A stretch of DNA of 39,359 nt from Phallusia fumigata (GCA_008931825.1 QXVZ01000962.1:1-39359), one strand, 5' to 3'; counted from the stretch's first letter, positions 22,466-33,763 are shown. Made by a program: numbers and translations. The notes: generated by a model not told the origin, from the letters alone.

Positions 22466-24526
22466 ATGTTACAAGAGCGAGCGGAAACAAAAATCGACCA
22501 TTGTGGAGGATTCGCTGCGATTGTTTCCGGATTCATTTGGCTTGCAACAGCAGTGTTCGGAGTTCTGGTTGACGCAAACGGAAAATGTTTTAATGATTTG
22601 CGTTTTGGTAAGTAAAACAATCGAACAAATGTCAAAAGTTATCCAGGGTAAACTCTAATTTTTATGTCCTAAAAGAATATTTTCCTATTTGTTTGTTTAA
22701 CTTTATTTGAACACATACAACAATTTAAAACGTAACTTTAAAAAAAATACAGGTAAATGGTAATATAGGTTTGAAAACATTTCTACGTTGTTTTAACGTT
22801 AAATAAAAAACATGCATGAAAGTTTTGTATTTGTATTTGTATTTGGTCGCCAGCAGTTAATTATCGAAAACATTGTATGTCTGCATCATATTACAAAACC
22901 CTATTCCAAAATCCATGCACAACGTTGGATGGAAATCAATAAGACAACAATAAAATAAACGTAATCTTTGTACCGACCCAGAGACACTTCGATTTATTAT
23001 CACTGCAAATGACATGCTTATAGTGCGACGATTATTGATTTTATCGACAATGAAAAAATTCGTCATTCTTAAATCCAACAAACACTGCCATGTTTAAACC
23101 ATGACAAATTTTTATGACTTAAAATAAAAATGTATTTTGTTTCAGCGATTTTTCGAAACAAAAGTCATGCCATATACGAACATTGGATGACGGATATAAC
23201 CCCGTACAAGTGGTCATTTGCGGTTTGGGAATTTCTCTACACATGGAATATGCTTTGGGTTGTGTACTGTGTAGCCACCATCTGCCGGGCAGGTAACACG
23301 TTTTCCCTCATAACTTGCAATACATTTTGTTTCGCATTTGTGCTGTTTGCATTTATTTGATCATGCAACAAAGTATTGGATCTTACCTGACATTTTCATT
23401 TTTGTGTAGGCAACACTGGGTGTACAACAGTATTTATTGTTTTACTTGTGGCAAAGTGAATCCCTTTTTATATCAAACTATCACTGATTCGGTACAATAT
23501 TAAATTCCGTTATTTGTATTGAGTTGCAGTGCTTGCATCCGCTTGTACGCATTTTGTAAATGACCAATCGGCGTTACTATGAAATCCCTCTTTTTATTTT
23601 CAGAAAAGCCTAGCGAAGGGGATAACGCTTGCGGCAATATATTCCCAGCCCGGTTGCATGCAGTTTGGTGGATGTGCTCGATCACGCACGTCGGCTGGTT
23701 ACTTTTGTGGGATCGAGAAGCTTTGGTTGCGGCACTTTTCCTTCAAGGATTTGTCATTGCGTCTTGTTTCACATGTTTAATCATTTCCCACAAACAAACT
23801 TACAGGTAATAATAGTTGATTCAATTTGTTGGCTAGTTTTATTATTGTTGCGTTTTGTTGCAGATGTGGAGCTTTATTACAATACAAACACCCCTGGGAC
23901 CTTTGGGTTGCCCGTACCTTGTTTCAAAACGGCGTATCAGCGCTAGCAACGTGGAATCTGTTTCTTTTCGTCATTAACGTGGTACGAAATGAGACTTTGA
24001 TTAGAATGTGTTTTTAAGCGAAATAAGCGCTATGAAGGACATATATTTTTATTGAAAGTAGGAAACCTTGGCTGCAATAAATAAAACTGTAACATTGAAT
24101 AAAAAACATTCTTTTATGCTAATAAACCAATGATGTTCTTTGCTGCAGATTGTGTTGCTGGTGTACCAAGGACATCTCCCGATGCATCTAACAAGTACAG
24201 CTGTATTGGGCTCTTTAGGTGTCGTCGTTGTCGTTTGGTTTATTTTAGAATTGACAGTTTTCGACCGTTGGTTGAGATACACATTCATGGTTTATCCTGT
24301 AGTTGCTTGGGCAGCCTGCGGAATCTTAGCTCGTCACTTTTACATGTGGTCCCCCGTCACGATCGCTGCCCTGTCTTTGTTGGGAATCGCAGTTGTGGCG
24401 CTTATTATTCGTGTCCCAGTGGTGGTGTGGCGAAATTACAGCTACCCGCTTTATGTCGAACAAACAATTCCCAAACGTATCGAAGCAGGTGTCACGAAAC
24501 GCGATTGTGTTACTACTATTTTGTGA
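22466..24526 (+). CDS. Eight-helix membrane protein with TspO/MBR-like tryptophan-rich signature (328 aa, 5 exons)
   Basis: Exons: 22466-22607, 23146-23292, 23604-23805, 23864-23981, 24149-24526. All introns are GT-AG and phases close to 987 nt. About eight hydrophobic helices are seen: residues 14-36, 70-94, 113-130, 135-157, 176-206, 218-240, 247-265 and 272-293. The segment ITPYKWSFAVWEFLYTW (65-81), with nearby aromatic pairs (HAVWWM, HVGWLLLW) and WVARTLFQNG, resembles the TP..(F/W)..F..W..(I/L)Y signature of TspO/MBR-related tryptophan-rich proteins. It is longer than the five-helix TspO core. The C-terminus ends in a basic, Cys-containing tail. Substrate and role are unknown. The start is the first ATG of exon 1, downstream of a TATA box. 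An overlapping open frame in another phase of exon 5 is a shadow. Confidence 0.75.
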
Positions 24527-24727
24527 ACCTGTTCCATATGTACGGTTGGGCTCTCTTGAATTTTGCAATTTGTCAAACACATTCTGGTTTCTTTACCTAT
24601 ACGTTGGTTGCTGAAAGCAACCCAGTAAAAATACAAAAGTACTTGTGTGCGACGAGTTTGTTTTTAAAGGGCTCACACAATTTCGCAATGATGAAAAAGT
24701 CGAGGGAACTGATGTATCTATAGTGTC

Positions 24728-24733
24728 AATAAA
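24728..24733 (+). other. Polyadenylation signal of the eight-helix membrane gene
   Basis: AATAAA lies about 200 nt after the stop at 24526 and just short of the convergent MYMK stop (24785). The two transcripts therefore probably end close together or overlap. Confidence 0.5.
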
Positions 24734-24784
24734 AAGCAAAATCCGAACATTGGCGTCACTTTTAATTCGAGTCCGAATGAAATG

Positions 24785-26030
24785 TCAGCATATACATGCC
24801 ATACAGCCCAAGTCACCACAGTCAAAATCTTGACCCGACAAACTTTTTCCAGACCCGCCGTTTTTTGCAACATATAGTAACAAGGTGAGGGAACTGGAAA
24901 TTAGAAGGTGGTAAGCTGGGTGAACAAAAAAGTAGTTCCAGCTGCAAATTAAAATTGTAAACGAATGCAGCGTCTAGGATATATATATATGTAACCATTA
25001 TTTAAATTTTACCTGTTTTCTACCACAAAGCGAAAAATTATAGCCAGCGCACCTAAAAGTAAACCAGGAAGAAGGAATTTTAGCCACTTAGGTTTTTCAG
25101 GATATAATCCCTTTGTTTTCCACATTTGTTTTCCCTGCAAGGAAATAAAATTGGACATTTTACGTGCGATTACGTATGATCAGACAACATGCAGGCATTT
25201 CGTTACCCATGAGAATGCAAGAAGTAGAATTGCAACACAAAGTGGTATCGACCATGTACCATAACCGTTTACGTTGTGGTAAATCCTTACTGATGCCATG
25301 AGACCACCAGACGTACAAATTGTCCATCTTTAAAATCATATCGAAAATGGATAAAAAATTGTGTAACGAAAAGCTAAATCACCACGATACAAATCTTTTT
25401 TATTACTGTTTTGTTTTAATTCTAATACTATCTTGAATACAGACTCCTACTTTTTTTCTGCATTAAATGTTGTCAAAGTAATTAAAGTGGAGAATATAGA
25501 AAACACAGTTCCGTAGCAGGAAAAATATTCCAGCAAATCTCCACCCAACCAACAGAAAACAAACGATAGAAGTGGAATCTGGCAAACATGGAACATCTAA
25601 AAGCAAAACAGATCGTGTTTATACTCAAACTGGAACTGAGCGACCACCTAAAAGTAACCTAACAGATTCGTATCATGCCACGGAGGCCCAGTACCAAAAA
25701 CGTCATGGCATAAAATTGCTTATGCTAGGTTTTTACGCTACAAACATTTTTCCAAGTGGGACATTAAATGTACGTTAAATGACTTCAAAGAATTCGTAAC
25801 ACCACAACTAAAGCACAGAGAATGTTTTTAAAGACTTGCCCGCACCGCACAAAAAGCAGGTTCTATTTCATTTGCTAAAATAAACATAAACTTACCACAA
25901 CATGAAACGTAGTAAAAGTTAGAACAAACGCAAGAGGCGCGAGTTTCTTTTTCGTTGCCAATCCCGCCGGAACAAGGAAAGCTAGACCACTGGCAGATAT
26001 AATAATGTGTTTCGTTAAAATCAAACCCAT
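24785..26030 (-). CDS. MYMK: Myomaker, myoblast fusion membrane protein (226 aa, 5 exons)
   Basis: Exons (high to low): 26030-25896, 25596-25451, 25327-25207, 25134-25013, 24941-24785. Phases close to 681 nt. The length matches vertebrate myomaker (221 aa), and the protein aligns along its whole length. Matches include SGLAFLVPAGLATKKK (14-29), GGDLLEYFSCYGT (63-75), VRIYHNVNGYG, TKGLYPEKPK, PGLLLGALAIIFRF, NYFFVHPAYH (177-186) and a Cys-rich C-terminus (FDCGDLGCMACIC). Seven hydrophobic segments are visible. The polar set His48, Asp65, His182 and His186 fits the PAQR/CREST-type site conserved in the family. Myomaker is required on the plasma membrane for myoblast fusion. An in-frame alternative acceptor would shorten exon 2 by six codons, but the alignment favours the longer form. 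The gene is head-to-head with DDX27 and convergent with the eight-helix gene. Confidence 0.93.
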
Positions 26031-26757
26031 CTCTAAAAAAGCACGACTGTTTTGCGAATAAATGGCTGTGCTCACATCTCAACGAACCGCCATGATCTAC
26101 AAGAGAGGGACAAATAAAGATCAGGTCCCAAGGGCAGGTGCATTTTCATAGCAATACTTTGCAATGCGCGTCGTTTTCCAACCGGGAGCATGTGTGTCTG
26201 CAATAACGTTCGATGGCCATACAAATAACAAACTAATCTGCAACTATTAAAAGCGTAAGGTTAGAGTTTTGTCTAAAAGGCGGACCAAGAAGTGATTTAA
26301 ACATTACGTTGGCCTATCATCCCCGTAAACACAATAAATGTTACAGCAGGATCAATTTACGATATTAGTAATGAGACAAAATATTTAATTTCCGCTCTAA
26401 TCATAATTGATTTTGATGCAATTGTGCTGTATAGGTCCGGATCTATTTTGTAAACACTGTAAACACGTGGTTTCGTTCGTTGTGCGGCGTTAGAGAGTTT
26501 TGTAGCGGTTGCGTTGTATGGTCAATGTGGCGTTAGTGTTAGTGATTTACGTTTGCAAGTTTTTACTGGAACTCCCAAGTATAAAGCAAGTTAGAAAACC
26601 GCTTTCCCTCTTCCGAATTTTCCTTTATTTCTCTATACCTCCTTCCATTGTTAAATAAATTTAAAAGGTTGTGAATATGGAAGTATTTGTACATTGATGA
26701 AAAGTTATACTTCATCCCAGGTTACTATGCTCAAATAGTTGACAAACAATTGACAGT
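26031..26757. promoter_or_regulatory. Divergent intergenic promoter region between MYMK and DDX27
   Basis: 727 bp separate the two start codons. The MYMK side has the EBF-type/E-box composite (26127-26140). The DDX27 side has a CACGTG E-box (26464-26469) and no clear TATA box, as expected of a housekeeping promoter. No coding sequence is recognised here. Confidence 0.5.
26127..26140. promoter_or_regulatory. Composite EBF-type site and E-box upstream of MYMK
   Basis: CCCAAGGG (26127-26134), the core of the palindromic EBF/COE site, is directly followed by CAGGTG (26135-26140), a CANNTG E-box that can bind myogenic bHLH factors with their E-protein partners. The pair lies 97-110 bp upstream of the MYMK start codon, with no base between the two sites. 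The sites are read directly; binding is inference. Confidence 0.55.
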
Positions 26758-29700
26758 ATGACTGATTTAATTTTTACCATTGAAAATGAAGAGGACGTGA
26801 CCATTGAACCAGATGGTAGTGACTCAGATGAAGAGGTCAGTTTTTTATGGTAATAAGTAAATATTTGGATCATGTCAGGTTTTAGTTTCTTTTGTTAATT
26901 AACAGTTTAAAATTGGTTATATTTGATTTTTCTTGTGTGTTAACAAATGTATGTTTTCTGTGGGTAATAAACCTTAAATCTGTGTCAATGCATTTTTAAG
27001 CAGGGTCCATCATTTTACCAATTTACTTTTCAGATTACCATTGTCAGCAAAAAGCAAAGGACGCAAAAAAAGCTGGAAAGGAAGGGATTTAATCCCGACT
27101 TTCATTTTGAAGACGATGGCTTCTATGAAACAAAATGGACTTTGGAATCAGCACTGCACAATGCTTTAAAACAAAAAGTAAGATATGTGAAAAAGGATAG
27201 TAAACAAGTTAAACAGATGCTATTAAAAAGTTATTCAATGTATTTTGCATAATGTGTCTAGAGTATAATCCATTTTTCTGCCAACAAAAGTGCAGCTTAA
27301 CCCAAATATTCTGTTGTGTTGTACACATTTCAGACACAAAAAATTTTTGTGTAAAATTCCATTTCCTAAAATTAGATCGTTTGTGCCATATTTTATATCT
27401 GCTAGAAAAATAACGTAATGTGTTAGTTTGGTAATAATATGGTTTGTTTTAAATTTAGAAAATTCACACAACATTGGATCAAAAAATTGACCAAGTGAGA
27501 AGAAAACAAATTAAGGTATGGTTTTGATGCTTGTCATTATGGATTGCCTTCCATGAGGGGGCATGATAGATAGGTATCTAAATACAACCTTGATTAATCG
27601 TATTTATTATTGTTGTGACATCACAATTATTCTTTTTTTAAACAAAGCTTAGTTTTGCGACTTTTGTGTGTTTTTTCTGTGCATGGCTCTTACCGTAGGC
27701 AACTTTGCTGAGATATAATGTTAACTCTGAAGTTGAATTCACACGAATTGTGGACTTTGCAACTGACTGATCCTTTTGATAATAGTTTGAAATGCTTTGT
27801 GGCCCACTAGAAAGAGCTTCTGTTATAAAAGTTTTTTTATTTAGCTGATACCACAAGACAAGCCCGAGGACATTGATGACTTATCTGATGAGTTAGTAGA
27901 TGATGATGAGGTGGAAAATGTTGGCAAAATAAAAACAGGTAAGTAGTTTTATTTACTTGTATGTCGCCTATGTTTAAGGGTGTTTACAAATGTGATGTCT
28001 TTAATTTTTTTAATGACAAGGTTGCAGATATGTCATGATTTTGTATGACAGAAATCAATTGTATAACAGTATTGGTTGCTTTTTTACAACACACATGGTA
28101 GAACTTATCCAAAACCCCTATGACTTGTTGTTTTCAGTGTTTTTGGCAGGGCAAAAATCTCCATCGACATTGTTCTTGCATAGACTACTCTTTTGTTGTA
28201 GCAGTTAATGTATCTGCCTTAAATCTTAAAAATATATTTTGTGTGTGTAATTAAGGTCAGTAATAATCGTAAAAGCTTGTCCAAGTATTTGGATATTTGT
28301 GTACACTTAGTTCTGCCACTTTATTAATAAACTTATCAACAGAAAAAAGCATATGCTAGATACCACTCTGTATTATGCAAATACTAGTGTTAAAGTTGCT
28401 GAAACAAAACAATTCTCTACTGGCTGCAGTGGCAATTCTTTCGAATAAAATTATCGATTGTACTTTTCAGACAAGATAAACCCTATTAAGCGAAACAGAA
28501 AAAGAAAAGCTCCTGCTGAAGAAGAAGATTCAAGTTTACCTGTTCCTCTTGCTGAAATACAAGATGGCAGTGCTGGTGATAAAAACATGTCATGGGATTC
28601 AACTTTGGGTTTTCAGGTATCTTAATCTGAGAATTGTTTTGTCACTGGCAGGGTGGCAAAACATTATAATTGTTCACATCAAAGTGGTGCATTGCTTTTG
28701 TTTAATAGGAAATGAACCTGTCTAGGCCCCTGTTGAAATCCATCAGTGAAATGAACTATGTCACACCAACCCCTATTCAGCAAGCAGCAATACCTGTTGG
28801 TTTGCTTGGCAGAGATATAGCAGCTTGTGCAGCAACTGGAACAGGTATTGTATGTAGGGATATTTGATTGTACTCCACTAGTGTACAACTGCTCGTTTAC
28901 AATAAACAGGCAAAACTGCTGCCTTCATGCTACCTGTCCTGGAACGACTTCTCTACCGTCCTCAGTCATCAGCCTTTACCAGAGTTCTCTGTCTTGTACC
29001 CACCAGAGAGCTCGCCGTTCAAGTGTTTTCTGTAACCCAACAGCTTGCACAACACAGCTCAATTAGAATATGTCTTGCTGCAGGTTGGTAAACTACTTTT
29101 GATTTCACTCGTAGAGGTGTGTTTATACGTTTCTATTTATACAAGGTGGACTTGACATTAAAACACAGGAGGCAGCATTACGGCAAGGGCCGGATATTGT
29201 CATCGCCACACCAGGTCGTTTAATTGATCATTTACACAACACACCTTCATTCGACCTCCGTCTTGTTGAGATCCTTATTCTTGATGAGGCTGACAGGTAT
29301 GCAGGCAATCTTTTTAGCACAACATTTTACCTTCCTTGCTTTCTTTGGAATGTTAAATTTGGTGTAAGTTATAGCAAGCCCAAGGTAGGAAACAATGCAC
29401 AGTATCATAAACTTTCTACATTCAAATTCTACAATATTTTAAGGTTGTTTCACAATAGGAAGATACAAGCCAGCACTTGTGTGTAAAACATATTCTATTC
29501 CTGATGATGACAGCAGCGTTTGTCAAAACCTAGAACATGTTTTTACACAAGCACTGGCTTGTATCTTCCTATTGAGAGTATTTAAAACCGTGAATTGTGT
29601 ACTTAAGGTTGTTTGTTTGAAACTTATGTGCAGATGCACCCAAAATATTTGCATGGTTTGTAAACTGCATCTTGTACTTAAAATGTTTGCATTGCAATGT

Positions 29701-32700
29701 ATTTACCAAATACAAGCTCTCTGGCAGTTAAATTTTCATTTATGCAATTTATTGCAGAATGCTGGATGAATTTTTTGAAGATCAGATGAATGAAATCATC
29801 AAGTTATGTTCCCACCAAAGACAGACAATGTTGTTTTCTGCCACAATGTCTGAGCAGGTATGTTGCTTTATGTTTGAATTAAAAAGCCAAACCCCTGAAT
29901 TTCCGTAGGTACAAGAACTTGCTGCAGTGTCCTTAAAAAATCCGGTGAAAATATTTGTAAACAGCAACACTGATGTTGCACCGTTCCTGAAGCAGGAGTT
30001 TATTCGAATTCGACCCAACAGAGAAGGAGATCGAGAAGCTATTGTTGCAGGTAAACATTCAACTGACTCCAGTTAGAATTAAATGGTAGTTTCCATTACC
30101 ATTAGTATCTTTACAAACTTGTCTTTTGCAGCTCTTTGCAGCCGATCATTTATAAGTAACGTGTTGGTGTTTACTCAAACGAAAAAGCAAGCACACAGAA
30201 TGCACATAGTTCTTGGATTACTTGGATTAAAGGTGGGTGTCCAACTGTCAAGTTTACTGTTATCCCAATTGTCTAATTACATTTTCTAAGGCTGGAGAAC
30301 TTCATGGAGATTTGTCCCAAACTCAGCGTCTTGAAGGCTTAAGACGATTTAAGAATGAAGACATTGACATTCTTGTGTGCACTGATCTTGCGGCTCGTGG
30401 TCTGGATATAGAAAATGTTAAAACAGTTAGTGTGATGCTATGCGATACGTTACAGTTAAATAACGTTGCCGTATCTATTGCTCCTTGTTTATGCATCAGG
30501 TTATCAATTTAACGATGCCAAACACGCAACAACATTACGTGCATCGCGTTGGTCGGACCGCCAGAGCTGGCAAAGGTGGTCGATCTGTTTCCTTGGTCGG
30601 CGAGAGCGAACGTAAACTTCTGAAGGAAATCATAAAGTTTGCGAAAAATCAAGTCAAAAGTCGCGTTGTCCCTGCAGGTGTGTTATAAAAAACATTTCCT
30701 TCTATTCTGTTGCTTTACAGCCTGCTTATGACCATAATGCATTTTAGAAGGCAAAAAAAACAAATACTTAACCTTTTGCGCGCAGAATTATATTTATCAA
30801 TTATGTTGCATAGTTATTTCATTGGCATCGCGAAATATTTTAGATCCGTTGAGCTCTTGCATTGATACTAGCTATACAAGTAATTAAGCAAGCTTAAATA
30901 ATAAACTGGAAACTTAAGTATTTGGTAAGAGCGACATTCAGTCCGTCCCGCCAAATATATGAAATACAAACAGCCGCAACAACCAAAAGTGATCTTCTGT
31001 TCGCATCATATGGCATGGCGAAATGTTCTTTTGCGAAAATCAGGTGGTTTTACACGTTATGCTTTCATAGAGGTTGTCAACAAATTTGCCGACAAACTGA
31101 AACAGCTGGAGGATGAAGTCGGTGAAGTGATGCAAATGGAAGCACACGAAAAAACGATTCTTGCACAGGAAAATCAACTAAAAAAGGCTGAGAAGATCGT
31201 TAAAGGGGAAGCTCCGGAGAAGAGAAATTGGTTTCAGAGCAAAGTACAACGAGAAATGTCGCGAGGTTTACGATCAGTTATTTATTTAATGATCCTATTG
31301 CATGCCAATAACGTGGTATTAAAAACGAATAGAATTCGCTGAAACACTCTGCTGAATGGAAATTTAAAAGCCCATAAACCTAAAACTAGTTTAGTTCGGA
31401 ACTGTCAGCTTGTTGTACGAACCTCGTTGAATACTCGCTGGTTGTACACATATCAGGCGCTAAAATTTCATTTGATATGTTACTGATGGTGTTAGGTCTT
31501 TATACACAAACCTCAGTGGTTGGAGACTCGAATGAAGTCAAGTCTTTGCAGAGATACGAGTTAAATCCAAGTCATTATGACAAAATTAGTTTGGTTTAGG
31601 CCAGTGTTTCTCAACATTTTTTCTTACGTGGCCTAGATACCATGCTGCAAAAATCTCGTGGCCCACTACTTGAAGATTCTCAAATTTTAAGCTTTTTGTG
31701 ACACAAACACGGTTTGTTTTCAAGCTAATTGTTGGATAATTTAAAAAAGGCTGTTATGGGCGCCGGCACGTAGGGGCAAGAGTCAAATCCCAGAGTCATT
31801 GCAACACTGGTCATCGACTTTAAACTCTAATTTTATTGTTTCAGCTGAGCGAATGCTTGGATCGCATTCAAAAGCACCAAAGAAATTCAAGAAATCAGGC
31901 GGTAAAAAGGGCGCATCAGCACCGACAACTGTACGTCGAAAATTTGATAGTATTTATACACTGCGATACAACACAAAAACAAATTTTTAATTAGGCCGAT
32001 GCAAGGGTTGAAGTGGAATTACGAAAAACAAGAGAGTTTCAAAATCGAAAATTGAAGAGAACTCGAAAAGAAAAGCGCACTCGCGCATGCGCAGAGCAGG
32101 TTCCCAAAGTCCAGGTGGTTTCCAAATCGCGACCTAAAAAGAAGAGNACTGTACGTCGAAAATTTGATAGTATTTATCTACTGCGATACAACACAAAAAC
32201 AATTTTTTGATTAGGCCGATGCAAGGGTTGAAGTCGAATTACGAAAAACAAGAGAGTTTCAAAATCGAAAATTGAAGAGAACTCGAAAAGAAAAGCGCAC
32301 TCGCGCATGCGCAGAGCAGGTTCCCAAAGTCCAGGTGGTTTCCAAATCGCGACCTAAAAAGAAGAGTTTCTTCGATGCAGAACTCACAAACACAAGCAAA
32401 AGGAAAAACGCGAAACATCGAAATATGTAAGAATAAAATTGCATTGTTATAGATGTCGAATAATCTGCCGTAGAGAAAAACTTGCGAGTTTTCAGTAGTA
32501 AGTGACGCCTTTTAAGAAGTCCCATATTTTTGTTTGCGCAAACTGTCGCTGTCGTGTACTAATTTTCCAGCAAAGTCAAGAAGTTTCTTGAGTTAAACGT
32601 TAGGATATACCATAAGCCAGGAGTGTCCAAACTTTTTTTTAAGAAGGCCAATTTTAATTGGGTGAAGGCGTCCGCGGGCCAGCGTTGTTTCATACACGGC

Positions 32701-33686
32701 TACACGGCGATCTTATCAGCCTTATAAGTTTGTGTTGCGTCAGTACCACATCCTCTTCCTTCTTGACGATAAATAAAGTNGCGATACAACACAAAAACAA
32801 ATTTTTAATTAGGCCGATGCAAGGGTTGAAGTGGAATTACGAAAAACAAGAGAGTTTCAAAATCGAAAATTGAAGAGAACTCGAAAAGAAAAGCGCACTC
32901 GCGCATGCGCAGAACAGGTTCCTAAAGTTCAGATGGTTTCCAAATCGCGGCCTAAAAAGAAGAGTTTCTTCGATGCAGAACTCACGAACACAAGCAAAAG
33001 GAAAAACGCGAAACATCGAAATATGTAAGAATTAAATTGCATTGTTATAGATGTCGAAAGATCTGCCGTAGAGAAAAACTTTGCGAGTTTTCAGTAGTAA
33101 GTGACGCCTTTTAAGAAGTCCCATATTTTTGTTTGCGCAAACTGTCACTGTCGTGTACTAATTTTCCAGCAAAGTCAAGAAGTTTCTTGAGTTAAACGTT
33201 AGGATATACCATAAGCCAGGAGTGTCCAAACTTTTTTTTAAGAAGGCCAATTATAACTGGGTGAAGGCGTCCGCGGGCCAGCGTTGTTTCATACACGACC
33301 ACACAGCGATCTTATCATCCTTATGAGATTTGTGTTGCGTCAGTACTACATCCTCTTCCTTCTTGACGATAAATAAAGTTCCATGGAAAGTTTTTGCGTG
33401 AAGTCATAATTAAGTCGTTTCAATCCAAAAACTTAATCAAAACTTTGGCGGGTCATGTTTAACACAATTTGAAACCACAGCCGCGGGCCACGTGAAATGG
33501 CGTTGCGGGCCGCACTTTGGACACCCCTGCCATAAGCAAACCCTTTCAGTCCAGTTTTATTCATAGAATGACTGATTATTAAAAACGTGACGCTGCAAAA
33601 TTGTTATCTCACTTAGCATGTTTTAGAGACTTGACTTTGCTACACTTTTTATTTGTAGAAAACAACGTCGGAAGTTTAAACGATGA
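26758..33686 (+). CDS. DDX27: DEAD-box ATP-dependent RNA helicase DDX27 (718 aa, 17 exons)
   Basis: Exons: 26758-26835, 27034-27177, 27459-27515, 27845-27938, 28471-28616, 28709-28844, 28910-29083, 29146-29296, 29758-29857, 29909-30050, 30132-30232, 30291-30425, 30500-30677, 31071-31265, 31845-31930, 32813-33024, 33659-33686. Phases close to 2157 nt. Helicase motifs in order: Q motif (TPTPIQ), AATGTGKT (214-221), PTREL (249-253), GG, TPGR, DEAD (323-326), SAT (354-356), TDLAARGLD (472-480), [10 protein letters not shown] (501-510). The acidic N-terminus, the segment [12 protein letters not shown] and the basic tail with [12 protein letters not shown] and a terminal KQRRKFKR are specific to the DDX27/Drs1 family, nucleolar helicases for 60S ribosome assembly. 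Exon 16 is present three times (31995-32146 truncated, 32215-32426, 32813-33024) because of unmerged contig ends; only one is real. The human protein is somewhat longer. Confidence 0.94.
29453..29574. repeat. Fold-back inverted repeat in DDX27 intron 8
   Basis: The left arm 29453-29491 (caataggaagatacaagcc...) is nearly complementary to the right arm 29537-29574 (...ggcttgtatcttcctattg), leaving a 45-base loop. The arms match over about 38 bases with few differences. No flanking target duplication was found, so it could be a fold-back MITE remnant or an intronic hairpin of another kind. Confidence 0.7.
31602..31810. mobile_element. Possible hAT remnant in DDX27 intron 14
   Basis: CAGTGTTTCTCAACATTTTTT at 31602 is the typical start of Charlie-like hAT elements and is followed by GTGGCC and CGTGGCCCAC. 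The right end GCAACACTG (31801-31809) is only partly complementary and no target duplication is evident, so the element is eroded or misjudged. Confidence 0.35.
31928..32146. repeat. Assembly duplication, copy 1 (DDX27 intron 15 and start of exon 16)
   Basis: Repeats at 32148-32367 with an offset of about 220, and ends at the N at 32147 in the middle of exon 16. This is a broken contig end, not a real exon duplication. Confidence 0.85.
32148..32779. repeat. Assembly duplication, copy 2 (exon 16 and downstream intron)
   Basis: Contains a complete exon 16 copy (32215-32426). From 32183 onward it repeats at 32781-33379 (offset about 600) with scattered SNPs that look allelic. It ends at the N at 32780, cutting the hAT element that starts at 32618. 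Confidence 0.85.
32781..33379. repeat. Assembly duplication, copy 3 (exon 16 and downstream intron)
   Basis: Starts after the N at 32780 with gcgatacaac, carries the exon 16 copy at 32813-33024, and continues into unique sequence leading to the last exon. This copy connects to the true 3' end. Confidence 0.85.
33209..33537. mobile_element. hAT-type MITE, 313 bp, in the last DDX27 intron
   Basis: The element spans 33217-33529. The left end is CAGGAGTGTCCAAACTTTT; the right end TTTGGACACCCCTG is its inverted repeat. A perfect 8-bp duplication, ccataagc, flanks it (33209-33216 and 33530-33537). Subterminal GCGGGCC blocks are typical of this class of hAT elements. There is no transposase. A truncated assembly copy begins at 32618. 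Confidence 0.88.
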
Positions 33687-33763
33687 ACAACCGAGCAGAT
33701 TCAAGCGAATGATGTCCAGGCTAAAACGTGAATGGCATTTCGTATTAAATTGTGTTTATTGCC

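Noticed and set aside
24130..24723. 197-codon plus-strand frame overlapping the eight-helix gene
   Set aside because: It is a shifted frame over exon 5. The chosen frame continues four upstream exons with matching phases and gives clean membrane helices.
28617..28708. Donor GTATCTTAAT in DDX27 suggesting a U12-type intron
   Set aside because: The U12 branch-point motif (TCCTTAAC-like) is missing before the acceptor.
29782..30018. 78-codon minus-strand frame
   Set aside because: Antisense shadow of DDX27 exons 9-10.
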